NCBI GenBank assembly: GCA_963710355.1
Contig: CAVPZU010000003.1
Span: forward strand, 620,001 to 684,000
Reading direction: 5' to 3'
Source of the DNA: Fen-1359 sp963710355
GTDB taxonomy: Bacteria; Planctomycetota; Phycisphaerae; Sedimentisphaerales; Anaerobacaceae
DNA: 64,000 bases
How positions within the stretch are numbered: the first letter of the stretch is position 1; every line of letters starts with the position of its first letter. Positions 45,992 to 54,166 of the stretch are shown here, piece after piece. Position numbers and translations under genes: made by a program. Below the pieces are notes generated by a model. The model was not told the origin of the DNA. It made no database searches and saw only the letters and a list, made by a program, of their open reading frames with translations.

Positions 45992-46070
45992 AGAGCCTCT
46001 AACAAAACCCCGCAGAAATGGACGTTTTTAGTGCCAAAAACAGCTTTTTAACCGTTCTGATAGAGGCTCT
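45992..46070. repeat. 79-bp palindromic element, copy 2
   Basis: This copy is inverted relative to 15714-15790 and differs from it at two or three positions. It has the same AGAGCCTCTA/TAGAGGCTCT ends and inner GTTTTTAG/CAAAAAC stem. It ends 39 bases before the GTG of the split sigma gene, so like copy 1 it lies in a leader. Confidence 0.8.
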
Positions 46071-46109
46071 TAGAAAGGCCTTTTAAGTTCGCTGGAGAAT
46101 TGTGAAAAA

Positions 46110-46645
46110 GTGAAGTTTTTTGGGAAAAAAACTGGACAACTGGGCATCAGAGACCTCGAAGAGGTTTATTTGAGCCATAAAAACGCACTTCTGAAGTTCG
46201 CCTATGTCCTGGTTGGTAATGCTGCGACGGCTGAAGATATTGTTCAGGATGCCTTTGTCGGCTTCGCCCGGGCGGCAGGCAGAAAAGAAACTTTTTCCAA
46301 CGTTAAAGCCTATCTTATGACGGCGGTTCTGAATAAGGCCCGCAATTATTATCGCGATAGTAAAAAAGATGTAGCACAAACTTTGGATTATGCTTATGAA
46401 ATTCCGTCGAATAACAAAAGTGCGGAACAATGGGCGATTCTCAGCGAACAGCTCGACTCTTAAGTAAAGCGTTTAGTGCTTTGCCCGCTGAACAGCGGGA
46501 AGTCGTTTCAATGTATATAGATGGCGACTTGACGTTCAAGCAGATTGCACAGATTCAGGAAGTGCCGATAAGCACGGTTCAGGGACGATTCAGATACGGA
46601 ATTGAAAGACTGCAAAGGCTTCTCGGTAATGAGGTGAAAAAATGA
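46110..46645 (+). CDS. ECF-type RNA polymerase sigma factor, split by a frameshift
   Basis: Region 2 (LLKFAYVLVGNAATAEDIVQ and DAFVGFARAAGR) is encoded from a GTG at 46110, but the frame ends at EQLDS (46463). Region 4 (LLSKAFSALPAEQREVV, LTFKQIAQIQEVPISTVQGRFRY shown in parts) is open in another frame from 46430 to 46645. Inserting one base near 46455 gives EQL-x-LLSKAFSALP, which aligns exactly in length with the paralogue at 44139 (EQTQILNDALEQLP). It is therefore a single ECF sigma factor of about 178 aa with a one-base deletion, either a real lesion or a sequencing error. It overlaps the next gene by four bases. Confidence 0.75.
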
Positions 46646-47814
46646 AGCAGGCAGATGATATAAAAAGAATATACGAACAGGCCAAAATCGACACGATAAG
46701 CAGTGCGGACAAGGCCGTTCTGGAAAAAATGAAAGAAGTTTTTCTTGAAGAAAGCAAGGCCCAGCCGGAAAAGGCCGAACCTCATGCGTGGAGTAAATTT
46801 ATGAAAAGTAAAATGTTCAAAGTGGCGGCCGCAGCCGTCATTGTCATCACAAGCCTGGTGTGCGTTCAGTTCCTGACTGGAACGAGTGCTTATGCCCAGG
46901 TTGCTGCGGAACTTCGAAACGCCCGCACGGTCGTCTATACGTTGATAACACAAACAAACCAAGGCAATGGCGAGACGGTAAAAACAGACGTAGCCTATAA
47001 GGAACCCGGCCTGCTGCGGATGTCCACGGTGGATGGCTATGTCATAATACTTGATAGTACGAGCGGCAAGGTGATATCTATCGTGCCGACGCTGCAAATG
47101 TACACCCTCGGCGAGGTAAAGAACCTCTTGAACAACATCGATACAAAGGGACCGTTCGACTCTATCGAGTCAATGAAGAGCCTGCCGGCGAAGGCAGATG
47201 AGAACCTTGACCCAAAAGAGATAGACGGTAATGACTGCGATGGATACAAGGTAACGCAAGGCGACCTCACAACGACCGTATGGCTGGATGCAAAGACCGG
47301 CGACCTTGTTCAGGTGGAGCAGAAATACGCAAGCGCCCCCGGAATGAACAGGATTATCAAGAACGTCAAGTTCGATGTCGTGCTGGACGATTCGCTGTTC
47401 AGTTTGACGCCTCCTGAAGGGTACAGGCGCAGCGAACTCAAGAGCGATGCCTTTGCCTCCGCTGCTACGGAAGATATGTTCATCGAATTCATGCGGTTGT
47501 GGTCGAGTTTGACGGTCGATGGGATGTTCCCGCCGATGGCTACTCCAACACCAAAGGTCATCATGGACATGGGCCAGCAGGGCAAGCTCAAGGGAGAATG
47601 GAACATGGCCGTGATGATACGAATGACCAATGGCATGCTGTTCGTGTACCGATTGCCGCAGGGCAGCAACTGGCGATATGCGGGCAATGGCGTGAAGTTC
47701 GGGACAGCAGATAAGGCGATTTTCTGGTACAAACCAACAGACTCAAATAATTACCGTGTAATCTATGGGGATTTAAGCGTTAAAGAAGTTGCACCTGAAG
47801 ACTTGCCGAAATAA
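46642..47814 (+). CDS. Membrane anti-sigma-type protein with external LolA-like domain, copy 2
   Basis: The 390-residue protein matches copy 1 at 44681 in layout: a cytoplasmic N-terminus, a membrane helix (about residues 56-76, VAAAAVIVITSLVCVQFL), an external LolA-like domain (KEIDGNDCDGYKVTQG, TTVWLDAKTGDLVQVEQ) and the C-terminal block AIFWYKPTDSNNYRVIYGDL with EVAPEDLPK. It overlaps its sigma gene by four bases. It probably inhibits that factor and senses envelope state. The overall identity with copy 1 is moderate, so the duplication is not recent. Confidence 0.75.
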   Translation: MKQADDIKRIYEQAKIDTISSADKAVLEKMKEVFLEESKAQPEKAEPHAWSKFMKSKMFKVAAAAVIVITSLVCVQFLTGTSAYAQVAAELRNARTVVYTLITQTNQGNGETVKTDVAYKEPGLLRMSTVDGYVIILDSTSGKVISIVPTLQMYTLGEVKNLLNNIDTKGPFDSIESMKSLPAKADENLDPKEIDGNDCDGYKVTQGDLTTTVWLDAKTGDLVQVEQKYASAPGMNRIIKNVKFDVVLDDSLFSLTPPEGYRRSELKSDAFASAATEDMFIEFMRLWSSLTVDGMFPPMATPTPKVIMDMGQQGKLKGEWNMAVMIRMTNGMLFVYRLPQGSNWRYAGNGVKFGTADKAIFWYKPTDSNNYRVIYGDLSVKEVAPEDLPK

Positions 47815-47849
47815 CAGATTACTTCGCTGCGCTCGCAATGACAAGGATT

Positions 47850-47884
47850 CACAAGCCGGGCTTTTTTGGCTCGGCTTTTTTATT
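47850..47884 (+). terminator. Rho-independent terminator after sigma/anti-sigma pair 2
   Basis: AAGCCGGGC/GCTCGGCTT with one G-T pair is followed by TTTTT. It slightly overlaps the 3' end of murD on the opposite strand. Confidence 0.7.
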
Positions 47885-49361
47885 TGTTTGATTTCTTCTC
47901 CAGCACCAGACGTGCAAATTCCCTGCCGCGCTGCTGAAAATTTTCAAACATATCATAACTCGCACAGGCCGGACTTAATAAAACCGCATCGCCAGCCTCT
48001 GCGACTCCGCTGGCCAAATCGACAGCTTCTGCTAAAGAACAAGCCAATTTAATAATTACCTTCTTCTCTGTGTTCTCTGTGGCTATATTCTTTTTTTTGT
48101 CCTCTGTGGCTGATTTAATCGCTTGCGCGATTTTTGGTGCGGTTGCGCCAATCAGGATAGCAGCCTTGACCTTCTCTGCAATTTCTTTGCCCAGTTCATC
48201 AAATGGTATCTTTTTGTCATACCCGCCTGCAATTAAAATTTCTCGCCGTGCTGACGCACCGTCGCAGCAGGTCGGCTGCCCAAAAGCCTCCAACGCCGCA
48301 AGAGTCCTTGCGGGCGTTGTGGCGATAGAATCGTTATACCACAATACGCCGTCAATCTCTGCCACAAATTCAAGCCGATGCGGCAGGGCCACAAAAGATG
48401 GCAAAGCCCGGATTATCTCTTCATCGGTAAGACCAAAACCCCTCACAATCGAAACTGCCGCCGACAGATTAAGCAGGTTTGCCCTTCCAAGCAAACGATA
48501 ATGCCTTTTCATTTCATCAGTAGTATCGTCAATAGAAAATTTTTTGCAGATTCTGCCCGCATCGTTTTTATATTTTTCAAACCATTCTTTACCGACATCA
48601 TCTTCAGCGCAGAAAATCGAATAAGCCGGGTCGCTTTTATCCAGATTTTGAAACTTGAAGATATTTTCCTTTGCCCTGCAATAATTTTCGAATGTCCCGT
48701 GCCGGTCTAAATGATTGAGAGTCATATTCGTCAAAAGTGCAACCTTCGGCGCCTTTTGAATCAGGGCAAGTTCTTCGAGCTGAAAACTGGAAATTTCCAT
48801 CACGACCAAATCTTCGGGCTTTATTTTTTCAAGCAGACACAGAAACGGCTCATTGCCGATATTGCCAGTCAGGAAAACATTGCCGTATCTCTTTTTCCGT
48901 CCTCTGTCCTCTGTCTTCTGCCCTCTGTCGTCTGTAGTCTGTCGTCTGGAGTCTCTTAAAAGATGTGCAGTTAATGCACTCGTTGTGCTTTTGCCGCTTG
49001 AGCCGGTAATGCCGATTATCGTCGCAGGACAAAGTTCAAAAAAAATATTTATCTGATAGGTAACAATCTTGTTTTTGCTTCGGGCAATCTCGATAAATTC
49101 ATTTTCAGGCGTAACCGCAGGATTGGCTACAACGACATCAGCCTGTTCAAAATCACTTTTTTGATGCAAACCTAAATGATATTCAATCCCGGATAAATCC
49201 TGCAACTGCTTTAATGAGTCTGCCAATCTTTCAGCAGGCGCCGAATCTGTCACCGTTATTTTTGCGCCGGCCTTGTGCAGGAATCTTACGACATCAACCC
49301 CTCCCCCGAATCTTCCCAAACCCATTATTAAAACGGATTTATTTTTAAAAAAGTTGCCCAC
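47880..49361 (-). CDS. murD: UDP-N-acetylmuramoylalanine--D-glutamate ligase with repeat-derived inserts
   Basis: MurD adds D-Glu to UDP-MurNAc-Ala in peptidoglycan synthesis. Family motifs are VLIMGLGRFGGG, GITGSSGKSTTSALTAHLL (ATP-binding loop), NMTLNHLDRHGTFENY, AAVSIVRGFG, EFVAEIDGVLWYNDSIATTP, and ILIAGGYDKKIPFDEL. I chose the GTG at 49361 as start because pyrF ends 31 bases upstream; a longer frame would overlap pyrF. The product is 493 aa, about 50 longer than typical. Two extra segments explain most of this: a heptamer-repeat insert (48893-48957) right after the P-loop helix, encoding basic/acidic RQTTDDRGQKTEDR, and a second repeat-like segment (48061-48112) near the C-terminus encoding KKKNIATENTEKK. 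Both keep the frame. Convergent with the anti-sigma gene. Confidence 0.9.
   Translation of the reverse strand: MGNFFKNKSVLIMGLGRFGGGVDVVRFLHKAGAKITVTDSAPAERLADSLKQLQDLSGIEYHLGLHQKSDFEQADVVVANPAVTPENEFIEIARSKNKIVTYQINIFFELCPATIIGITGSSGKSTTSALTAHLLRDSRRQTTDDRGQKTEDRGRKKRYGNVFLTGNIGNEPFLCLLEKIKPEDLVVMEISSFQLEELALIQKAPKVALLTNMTLNHLDRHGTFENYCRAKENIFKFQNLDKSDPAYSIFCAEDDVGKEWFEKYKNDAGRICKKFSIDDTTDEMKRHYRLLGRANLLNLSAAVSIVRGFGLTDEEIIRALPSFVALPHRLEFVAEIDGVLWYNDSIATTPARTLAALEAFGQPTCCDGASARREILIAGGYDKKIPFDELGKEIAEKVKAAILIGATAPKIAQAIKSATEDKKKNIATENTEKKVIIKLACSLAEAVDLASGVAEAGDAVLLSPACASYDMFENFQQRGREFARLVLEKKSNK
48061..48112. repeat. CTCTGTGG-type dispersed repeat inside murD
   Basis: The sequence is low in complexity, with the phrases TTCTCTGTGTTCTCTGTGGC and CCTCTGTGGC around a run of T. 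On minus it reads GCCACAGAG-type phrases, similar to the short GGCCACAGAGAG at about 10915. It is in frame in murD. Confidence 0.55.
48893..48957. repeat. Heptamer microsatellite inside murD
   Basis: About eight to nine imperfect copies of a 7-bp unit (CTGTCNT) occur in frame in murD. Three units make 21 bases, or seven codons, so gain or loss of three units keeps the frame while one or two would break this essential gene. Confidence 0.75.
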
Positions 49362-49392
49362 ACCTGCATTCCCAGCGAACCCTGCGGTGAAT

Positions 49393-50343
49393 TTATAGTT
49401 TTGACTGCATAGCGCTTGCCAAATCGACCTTGGCGTCGATGACGGCCTGCTCAATACAGCGCTTCCAGTCGCTGCCGTACTGCTCTTTGTATTGCGGCTT
49501 CTCATAGGCATAAATAATCGAGCGGGAGGCGTTAATCAATGCGCCGCTGCTATCGGGCTTGCATAAGCGGATACAGTCAACTGCACTTGCCCCCTGCGAG
49601 CCGTAACCGGGGACAAGGAAAATGGTTTTATCATATTTTCTGCGAAGGGCTGCCGAAACCTCCGGCGATGTCCCCGCCACAACCATACCGATATTGCTGT
49701 AACCGCACGAGCCGATACGCTCGGATTTATTGGCAAGAGAGGCGGTCACCTCGGCAAGTTTCTCAAAAAGCTTTTGGCCAGAGGCATTTTCAAAATCGCA
49801 AATCTCGGCAGCGGAAGGATTACTTGCCCGCACCCAGACAAAAACGCCTTTCCCCTGCTGGTCGGCAACCTTCGCAAAGGGTTCTATTCCCTCGGCGCCC
49901 GCAAAACCATTAACAGTGATTGCATCGGGCGTCACGGTGTCATCGAGGCCGGTAAGCTCGGAATTCTCCAGATGAGCGGCTGCGTAAAGCTCCGCCGTAT
50001 GGCCTACGTCGCCTCGTTTCACATCCCCAATGACCTCCAGACCAAGCTCCTGCGCCTCCGCAACAAGCGAATAATAGGTTTCGACGCCCTCCCAGAGGTA
50101 TTTTTCAAAATAGGCGATATTAATCTTCACCGCCGGCACCATCGGCGCAACTATCCGCATCGTTTGCACGCAAAAATCAAAAATAGCATCAACGGCAGCG
50201 GCTGCGTCAAACTCGTCATTCATTTGCTTGTGGCTCCTTATAGCCTCGGGCAGCCGATTATAAACCGGGTCCAAACCCACAATCAACGGGGTCCTTTTGC
50301 TCTTTACTGCTTCACAGAGTCTGTCGCCAAAATGTTTCGCCAT
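49393..50343 (-). CDS. pyrF: Orotidine 5'-phosphate decarboxylase (type 2)
   Basis: PyrF decarboxylates OMP to UMP, the last step of pyrimidine synthesis. The 316-residue protein is the longer type 2 form: LIVGLDPVYNRLPEAI, VKINIAYFEKYLWEGVE, VIGDVKRGDVGHTAELYA (catalytic Asp-Lys pair), PDAITVNGFAGAEG, and the phosphate-binding end FLVPGYGSQGAS with NASRSIIYAY. It is on the same strand as murD, which starts 31 bases after its stop. Confidence 0.93.
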   Translation of the reverse strand: MAKHFGDRLCEAVKSKRTPLIVGLDPVYNRLPEAIRSHKQMNDEFDAAAAVDAIFDFCVQTMRIVAPMVPAVKINIAYFEKYLWEGVETYYSLVAEAQELGLEVIGDVKRGDVGHTAELYAAAHLENSELTGLDDTVTPDAITVNGFAGAEGIEPFAKVADQQGKGVFVWVRASNPSAAEICDFENASGQKLFEKLAEVTASLANKSERIGSCGYSNIGMVVAGTSPEVSAALRRKYDKTIFLVPGYGSQGASAVDCIRLCKPDSSGALINASRSIIYAYEKPQYKEQYGSDWKRCIEQAVIDAKVDLASAMQSKL

Positions 50344-50470
50344 TTCTTAATCCCTTCTGTCTGCAAAATAATATTTAAAAAATCTTAAAAAACTACTTAA
50401 CAAATGTGCAAAACACTATAATCTTACATCCCAAATTGAGCAAGACAGAAATTCGACAAGGATAAGAAAA

Positions 50471-51205
50471 TTGATAAATCCTGAAGAAAAGAAACAAGAA
50501 CCGTCGGAAACTGCCGGACTGAAAAACCGGAAAAGAAGGCGGCTCTGGCTGCTTGTCGATCTGGGCGTATCGCTTGCCGTCACCGCAATTATGCTCATAT
50601 TACTGCTGCACAGGCCCGCATCCTATAACCCGACAAAACCTGCCCAAACAAAAGAAGTCAATACATACTGGACGCACGTCATCTGGCCCCAGATCTACAA
50701 CGGCGCACAGCAGCAGAAGCCTTTTGAGCTGGAAGTCTCCGAAGAAGGAATAAACCGGATTATAGCCGATTCAGACTGGCCAAAGGTTTCGGAAGGTGCA
50801 GTCTTTACCGCCCCTCAGGTAAATCTTACAACCGACGGTATAATACTGATGGGAACAGCCACAATAGAAAATGTGAATTTTATTGTGACTATGGTCGGCA
50901 AACCGGTTATGGATGGGAGCGGCCTTCTAAACCTGAATATCTCTGCCTTTAAAATAGGGGCGTTAAATGTCACGCCCCTCGCGAAGGTAATCGCCAGGAA
51001 AATGTACGCCCAACGCCTCGCTGATGTCAGGGTGAACGCTGAAAACCTGAACGTAAAGGTGCTCAATTCGCTCTTTTATGACAAACCTTTCGAGCCGGTC
51101 TTTGCCATAGATGATAAGAAAATCAAAATTGCGGGCATAACAACAGAACAGGGAAAACTTACTATCAGGTTTGTCAATGCAGGCGGCAGGAAAGCTAAAA
51201 AATAA
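50471..51205 (+). CDS. Single-pass membrane protein of unknown function
   Basis: I do not recognise a family. The 244-residue protein has a short cytoplasmic, very basic N-terminus (NRKRRR), one membrane helix (about residues 28-50, LLVDLGVSLAVTAIMLILLL) and a beta-rich external part with ELEVSEEGINRIIAD near residue 100. This resembles membrane-anchored DUF-type proteins with a substrate-binding-like fold, but without a clear match. The start is TTG with AAGGA upstream. Divergent from pyrF. Confidence 0.6.
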   Translation: MINPEEKKQEPSETAGLKNRKRRRLWLLVDLGVSLAVTAIMLILLLHRPASYNPTKPAQTKEVNTYWTHVIWPQIYNGAQQQKPFELEVSEEGINRIIADSDWPKVSEGAVFTAPQVNLTTDGIILMGTATIENVNFIVTMVGKPVMDGSGLLNLNISAFKIGALNVTPLAKVIARKMYAQRLADVRVNAENLNVKVLNSLFYDKPFEPVFAIDDKKIKIAGITTEQGKLTIRFVNAGGRKAKK

Positions 51206-51270
51206 GAGCAATAAAAGTTTTGTAGATAAAAATAAAAATTGTTGAGACTGCAAACCATTGTGATAAAATT

Positions 51271-51393
51271 TTGCTCCGTTGAAAACTTATGTTTGTCATT
51301 CCTGCGAAAGCAGGAATCCATTATTTATATTTGTTTATGGATACCCGCCTTCGCGGGTATGACAGATAAATTGGCATCTTTTCAACGGAGCAA
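51271..51393. mobile_element. MITE-like element, copy B
   Basis: It has perfect 15-bp terminal inverted repeats TTGCTCCGTTGAAAA (51271-51285) and TTTTCAACGGAGCAA (51379-51393). Inside are two shorter hairpins (CCTGCGAAAGCAGG and ACCCGCCTTCGCGGGT). The right half matches copy A at 36369-36498. No coding capacity. It ends 45 bases before the arginine decarboxylase gene, in the same relative place as copy A. Confidence 0.8.
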
Positions 51394-51438
51394 TAGAATT
51401 TGTAAAAATTTTTGTCTGAAACTGTCAGGAGAAGGTAA

Positions 51439-51987
51439 ATGAATCTTGTCCCAACGAAGGTTTTTTTAACGAAGGGTGTCGGAAGGCACAAATACCAGCT
51501 CAAAAGCTTCGAGGCCGCCCTGCGGCAGGCCGGCGTCGCACAGTTGAACCTCGTCCAGGTGTCGTCTATTCTGCCCCCTCGCTGCAAGTTAATCAGCAAA
51601 GAGAAAGGTGTTCAGCTTTTGATTCCAGGCCAGATTGGCTTCTGTGTCCTTGCAAGGTCCGACACAAATGAACACGGCAGGCTCATCGCCTCCGCAATCG
51701 GCATCGCCCTGCCGAAAGATAAAAAGCAGTGGGGCTATCTCAGCGAGGTCCACGGCCACGGAATGAATAACCAGCAGGCGGCAGACTTCGCCGAAGACCT
51801 CGCCGCTGGTATGCTCGGAACAACATTGGGTTTCGAAATCGACCCCGACAAGGCCTGGTCGGAAAAAGAACAGGCCTACAAATCCAGCGGGCTTTTCATC
51901 AGGACAACCAACAGCACGCAGACCGCTCTCGGCAAGGAAGGCGCCTGGACAACCACCGTCGCAATTGCAATGTTTGTATTTGACTAA
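51439..51987 (+). CDS. Pyruvoyl-dependent arginine decarboxylase
   Basis: This enzyme converts arginine to agmatine. It is made as a proenzyme that cleaves itself between two serines to create the pyruvoyl group. The 182-residue protein is the usual size and shows the cleavage motif VQVSSILPP at about residue 40, the start MNLVPTKVFLTKGVG, and GYLSEVHGHGM near the catalytic site. AGGAG is seven bases from the ATG. Agmatinase follows 12 bases later, so the two make putrescine by the agmatine route. Confidence 0.92.
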   Translation: MNLVPTKVFLTKGVGRHKYQLKSFEAALRQAGVAQLNLVQVSSILPPRCKLISKEKGVQLLIPGQIGFCVLARSDTNEHGRLIASAIGIALPKDKKQWGYLSEVHGHGMNNQQAADFAEDLAAGMLGTTLGFEIDPDKAWSEKEQAYKSSGLFIRTTNSTQTALGKEGAWTTTVAIAMFVFD

Positions 51988-51999
51988 CCAGGGGCTGCT

Positions 52000-52854
52000 A
52001 TGAAACGCAATACCGGCTTTGGAGACCTGCCCGCACAATTCCGCAGCAGGAAAAACTGCCGAATCGTAATCCTTCCCGTCCCTTATGACAAAACCAGCAC
52101 CTGGATAAAAGGCGCAGACAAAGGCCCACAGGCAATCATAGAGGCGTCCGCCAATATGGAACTCTACGACATCGAAACCGACAGCGAAGCCTACAGGCTC
52201 GGAATCTTCACCGACAAACCCGTAATTTGCAAAACCTCTCCCGAAAAAATGGTCGGCCTCGTCGAAAAAAGAGTAGATAATCATCTGGCACAGGAAAAAT
52301 TTGTCGTAGTCATCGGCGGCGAACATTCGGTTAGCGCAGGTGCAGTTAAGGCACACGCAAAAAAATATAAAAAAATAAGCGTCCTGCAGCTCGATGCCCA
52401 TTCAGATTTGCGTAATGAATATCACGGCTCAAAATATAACCACGCCTGCGTTATGGCAAGAATCAGGGAAATCTGCCCGATTGTGCAGGTTGGCATCAGA
52501 AGTATGGATATAAGCGAAAAGAAATATCTGGACCACAAAAGAGTCTTCTTCGCAGAAGACATCCATAAAGATAATAAGTGGATAGACAAAGTCGCCAGCA
52601 GGCTGACTGAAAACGTCTATATTACAATCGACCTCGATTGTTTCGACCCCTCTGTTATGCCCTCGACAGGCACGCCTGAGCCGGGCGGCCTGCTCTGGTA
52701 CGATTGTTTATCGCTGCTGAAAAAGGTAAGCAGTAAAAAAAATGTAATCGGCTTCGACGTTGTCGAAATGTGCCCTAACAAACAAAACAAAGCCCCCGAC
52801 TTTCTGGCTGCAAAACTCATCTATAAACTGTTAAGCTATATTAAGTGGGATTGA
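52000..52854 (+). CDS. speB: Agmatinase
   Basis: Agmatinase hydrolyses agmatine to putrescine and urea with a binuclear manganese site. The 284-residue protein has all metal ligand motifs: GGEHSVS, LDAHSDLRNEY, and TIDLDCFDPSVMPSTGTPEPGG. The length is normal. It directly follows the arginine decarboxylase gene, which supports agmatinase over arginase or another ureohydrolase. Confidence 0.93.
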   Translation: MKRNTGFGDLPAQFRSRKNCRIVILPVPYDKTSTWIKGADKGPQAIIEASANMELYDIETDSEAYRLGIFTDKPVICKTSPEKMVGLVEKRVDNHLAQEKFVVVIGGEHSVSAGAVKAHAKKYKKISVLQLDAHSDLRNEYHGSKYNHACVMARIREICPIVQVGIRSMDISEKKYLDHKRVFFAEDIHKDNKWIDKVASRLTENVYITIDLDCFDPSVMPSTGTPEPGGLLWYDCLSLLKKVSSKKNVIGFDVVEMCPNKQNKAPDFLAAKLIYKLLSYIKWD

Positions 52855-52891
52855 CCGCAGAATTCCAAATCCTGCCTGCTGTATTCTGTAT

Positions 52892-54166
52892 TTACCGCTG
52901 CCGCAGCCAGCGGGCGACCTCGCGAAGTGATGGTTTCTTGCCATACATAAGGATGCCGGTGCGGAAAACCTTTGCCGCCAGCCAGATGACAAAAATCACA
53001 GAGACAATCAGCACAACTATCGTTGCGAGAATTTCAAGAAAACCCGCCGATGAGCCCGCCGACAATCTCAGCACCATCACCATCGACGTCACAGGCGGAA
53101 AGAAAGATAACGCCCTCGCATACATCCCGTCAGGATTCTGAATAATTACATAGAATGACATCATCGGGATAATAACAATAATCGTCACCGGCATCATCAT
53201 ATTTTGTGCATCCTTCAAGGTGTTGCAGGTTGACCCAACTCCTGCCATTATCGAACCGAGCAGGACAAAGCCGAGTATATAATAAATTAAACAGAACAGT
53301 AGCTGCGTCCCCGTGATATCAATATTGATTCCTGCCAATCTTGCTGCTGAATACGCCATTATCGCCCAGGTGCCGACCACAGTCAGACTTACCACACACA
53401 GGCCGGTGATTTTGCCCGTCATCAACTCAAACGGGCTTGCCGCAGACAGCAAAACCTCGATTATTCTCGACGTTTTCTCCTCGATAATACTGGTCATAAG
53501 CTGCTGACCATTGGCGAAAATCCCCAGAAAAATCAGATACATAAAGAAAAACGGCACCAGCATCGAAGCCGCCCTTTCAGCTCCGCCTGCCGCCTTCTCC
53601 CTCTCGCCCGGAGAGCTGATTTCTATCTGCTCCGTTGAAACCCGCCCCAGCTTGCCGATAAGCTCGTGGTCAATATTAAATATCTTGTAACGGTATTCTC
53701 TTACTGCCTGCCCGAATGTCCATTCAACCACTCCAAGTGCATCCATATTGAAGGCCTTCGTTTTGTATGTGTAAAGCCGAACCTTGCCGTCGCCGGCGAC
53801 AATATTCGGGTCAATCACAACATAAACATCCAGCGAGCCTGCACGCAGATTATTTTTCCACCCATCGGCGACATTATTAAAGTCATTCACGTCCGCCTTC
53901 GCCGGCAGAACGTTAATTTGCCTGTTTGCTTCTTTGCTGTTATGCTCGGCAAAAGAGATGGCTACCTGCTCCGAAAGTTTCCCGGAAAGGTCTGTAAATG
54001 CAACCCGAAGCGGCGGCAGCTTCTCTTTCCCGAGCCTGGACATCTTGCCGGTAAAAAAAATGATAAAACCGAAAATCACGGGCGCAAACAAAACGCTTAT
54101 GATAAACGTCTTGCTCTTTACGCTTTCAACATATTCTCTTTTTGCAACTTTAAGAATTCTGTCCAT
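52892..54166 (-). CDS. ABC-2 type transporter permease (NatB-like)
   Basis: The 424-residue protein has a first membrane helix at about residues 20-40 (KTFIISVLFAPVIFGFIIFF), a large external domain (residues about 45-190), then five more helices, the layout of NatB-type ABC-2 exporters. The motif MTSIIEEKTSRIIEVLLSA lies before the third helix, as in the family. The gene overlaps the ATPase gene by 17 bases. NatAB in Bacillus exports Na+, but substrates of other members vary. Confidence 0.85.
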   Translation of the reverse strand: MDRILKVAKREYVESVKSKTFIISVLFAPVIFGFIIFFTGKMSRLGKEKLPPLRVAFTDLSGKLSEQVAISFAEHNSKEANRQINVLPAKADVNDFNNVADGWKNNLRAGSLDVYVVIDPNIVAGDGKVRLYTYKTKAFNMDALGVVEWTFGQAVREYRYKIFNIDHELIGKLGRVSTEQIEISSPGEREKAAGGAERAASMLVPFFFMYLIFLGIFANGQQLMTSIIEEKTSRIIEVLLSAASPFELMTGKITGLCVVSLTVVGTWAIMAYSAARLAGINIDITGTQLLFCLIYYILGFVLLGSIMAGVGSTCNTLKDAQNMMMPVTIIVIIPMMSFYVIIQNPDGMYARALSFFPPVTSMVMVLRLSAGSSAGFLEILATIVVLIVSVIFVIWLAAKVFRTGILMYGKKPSLREVARWLRQR

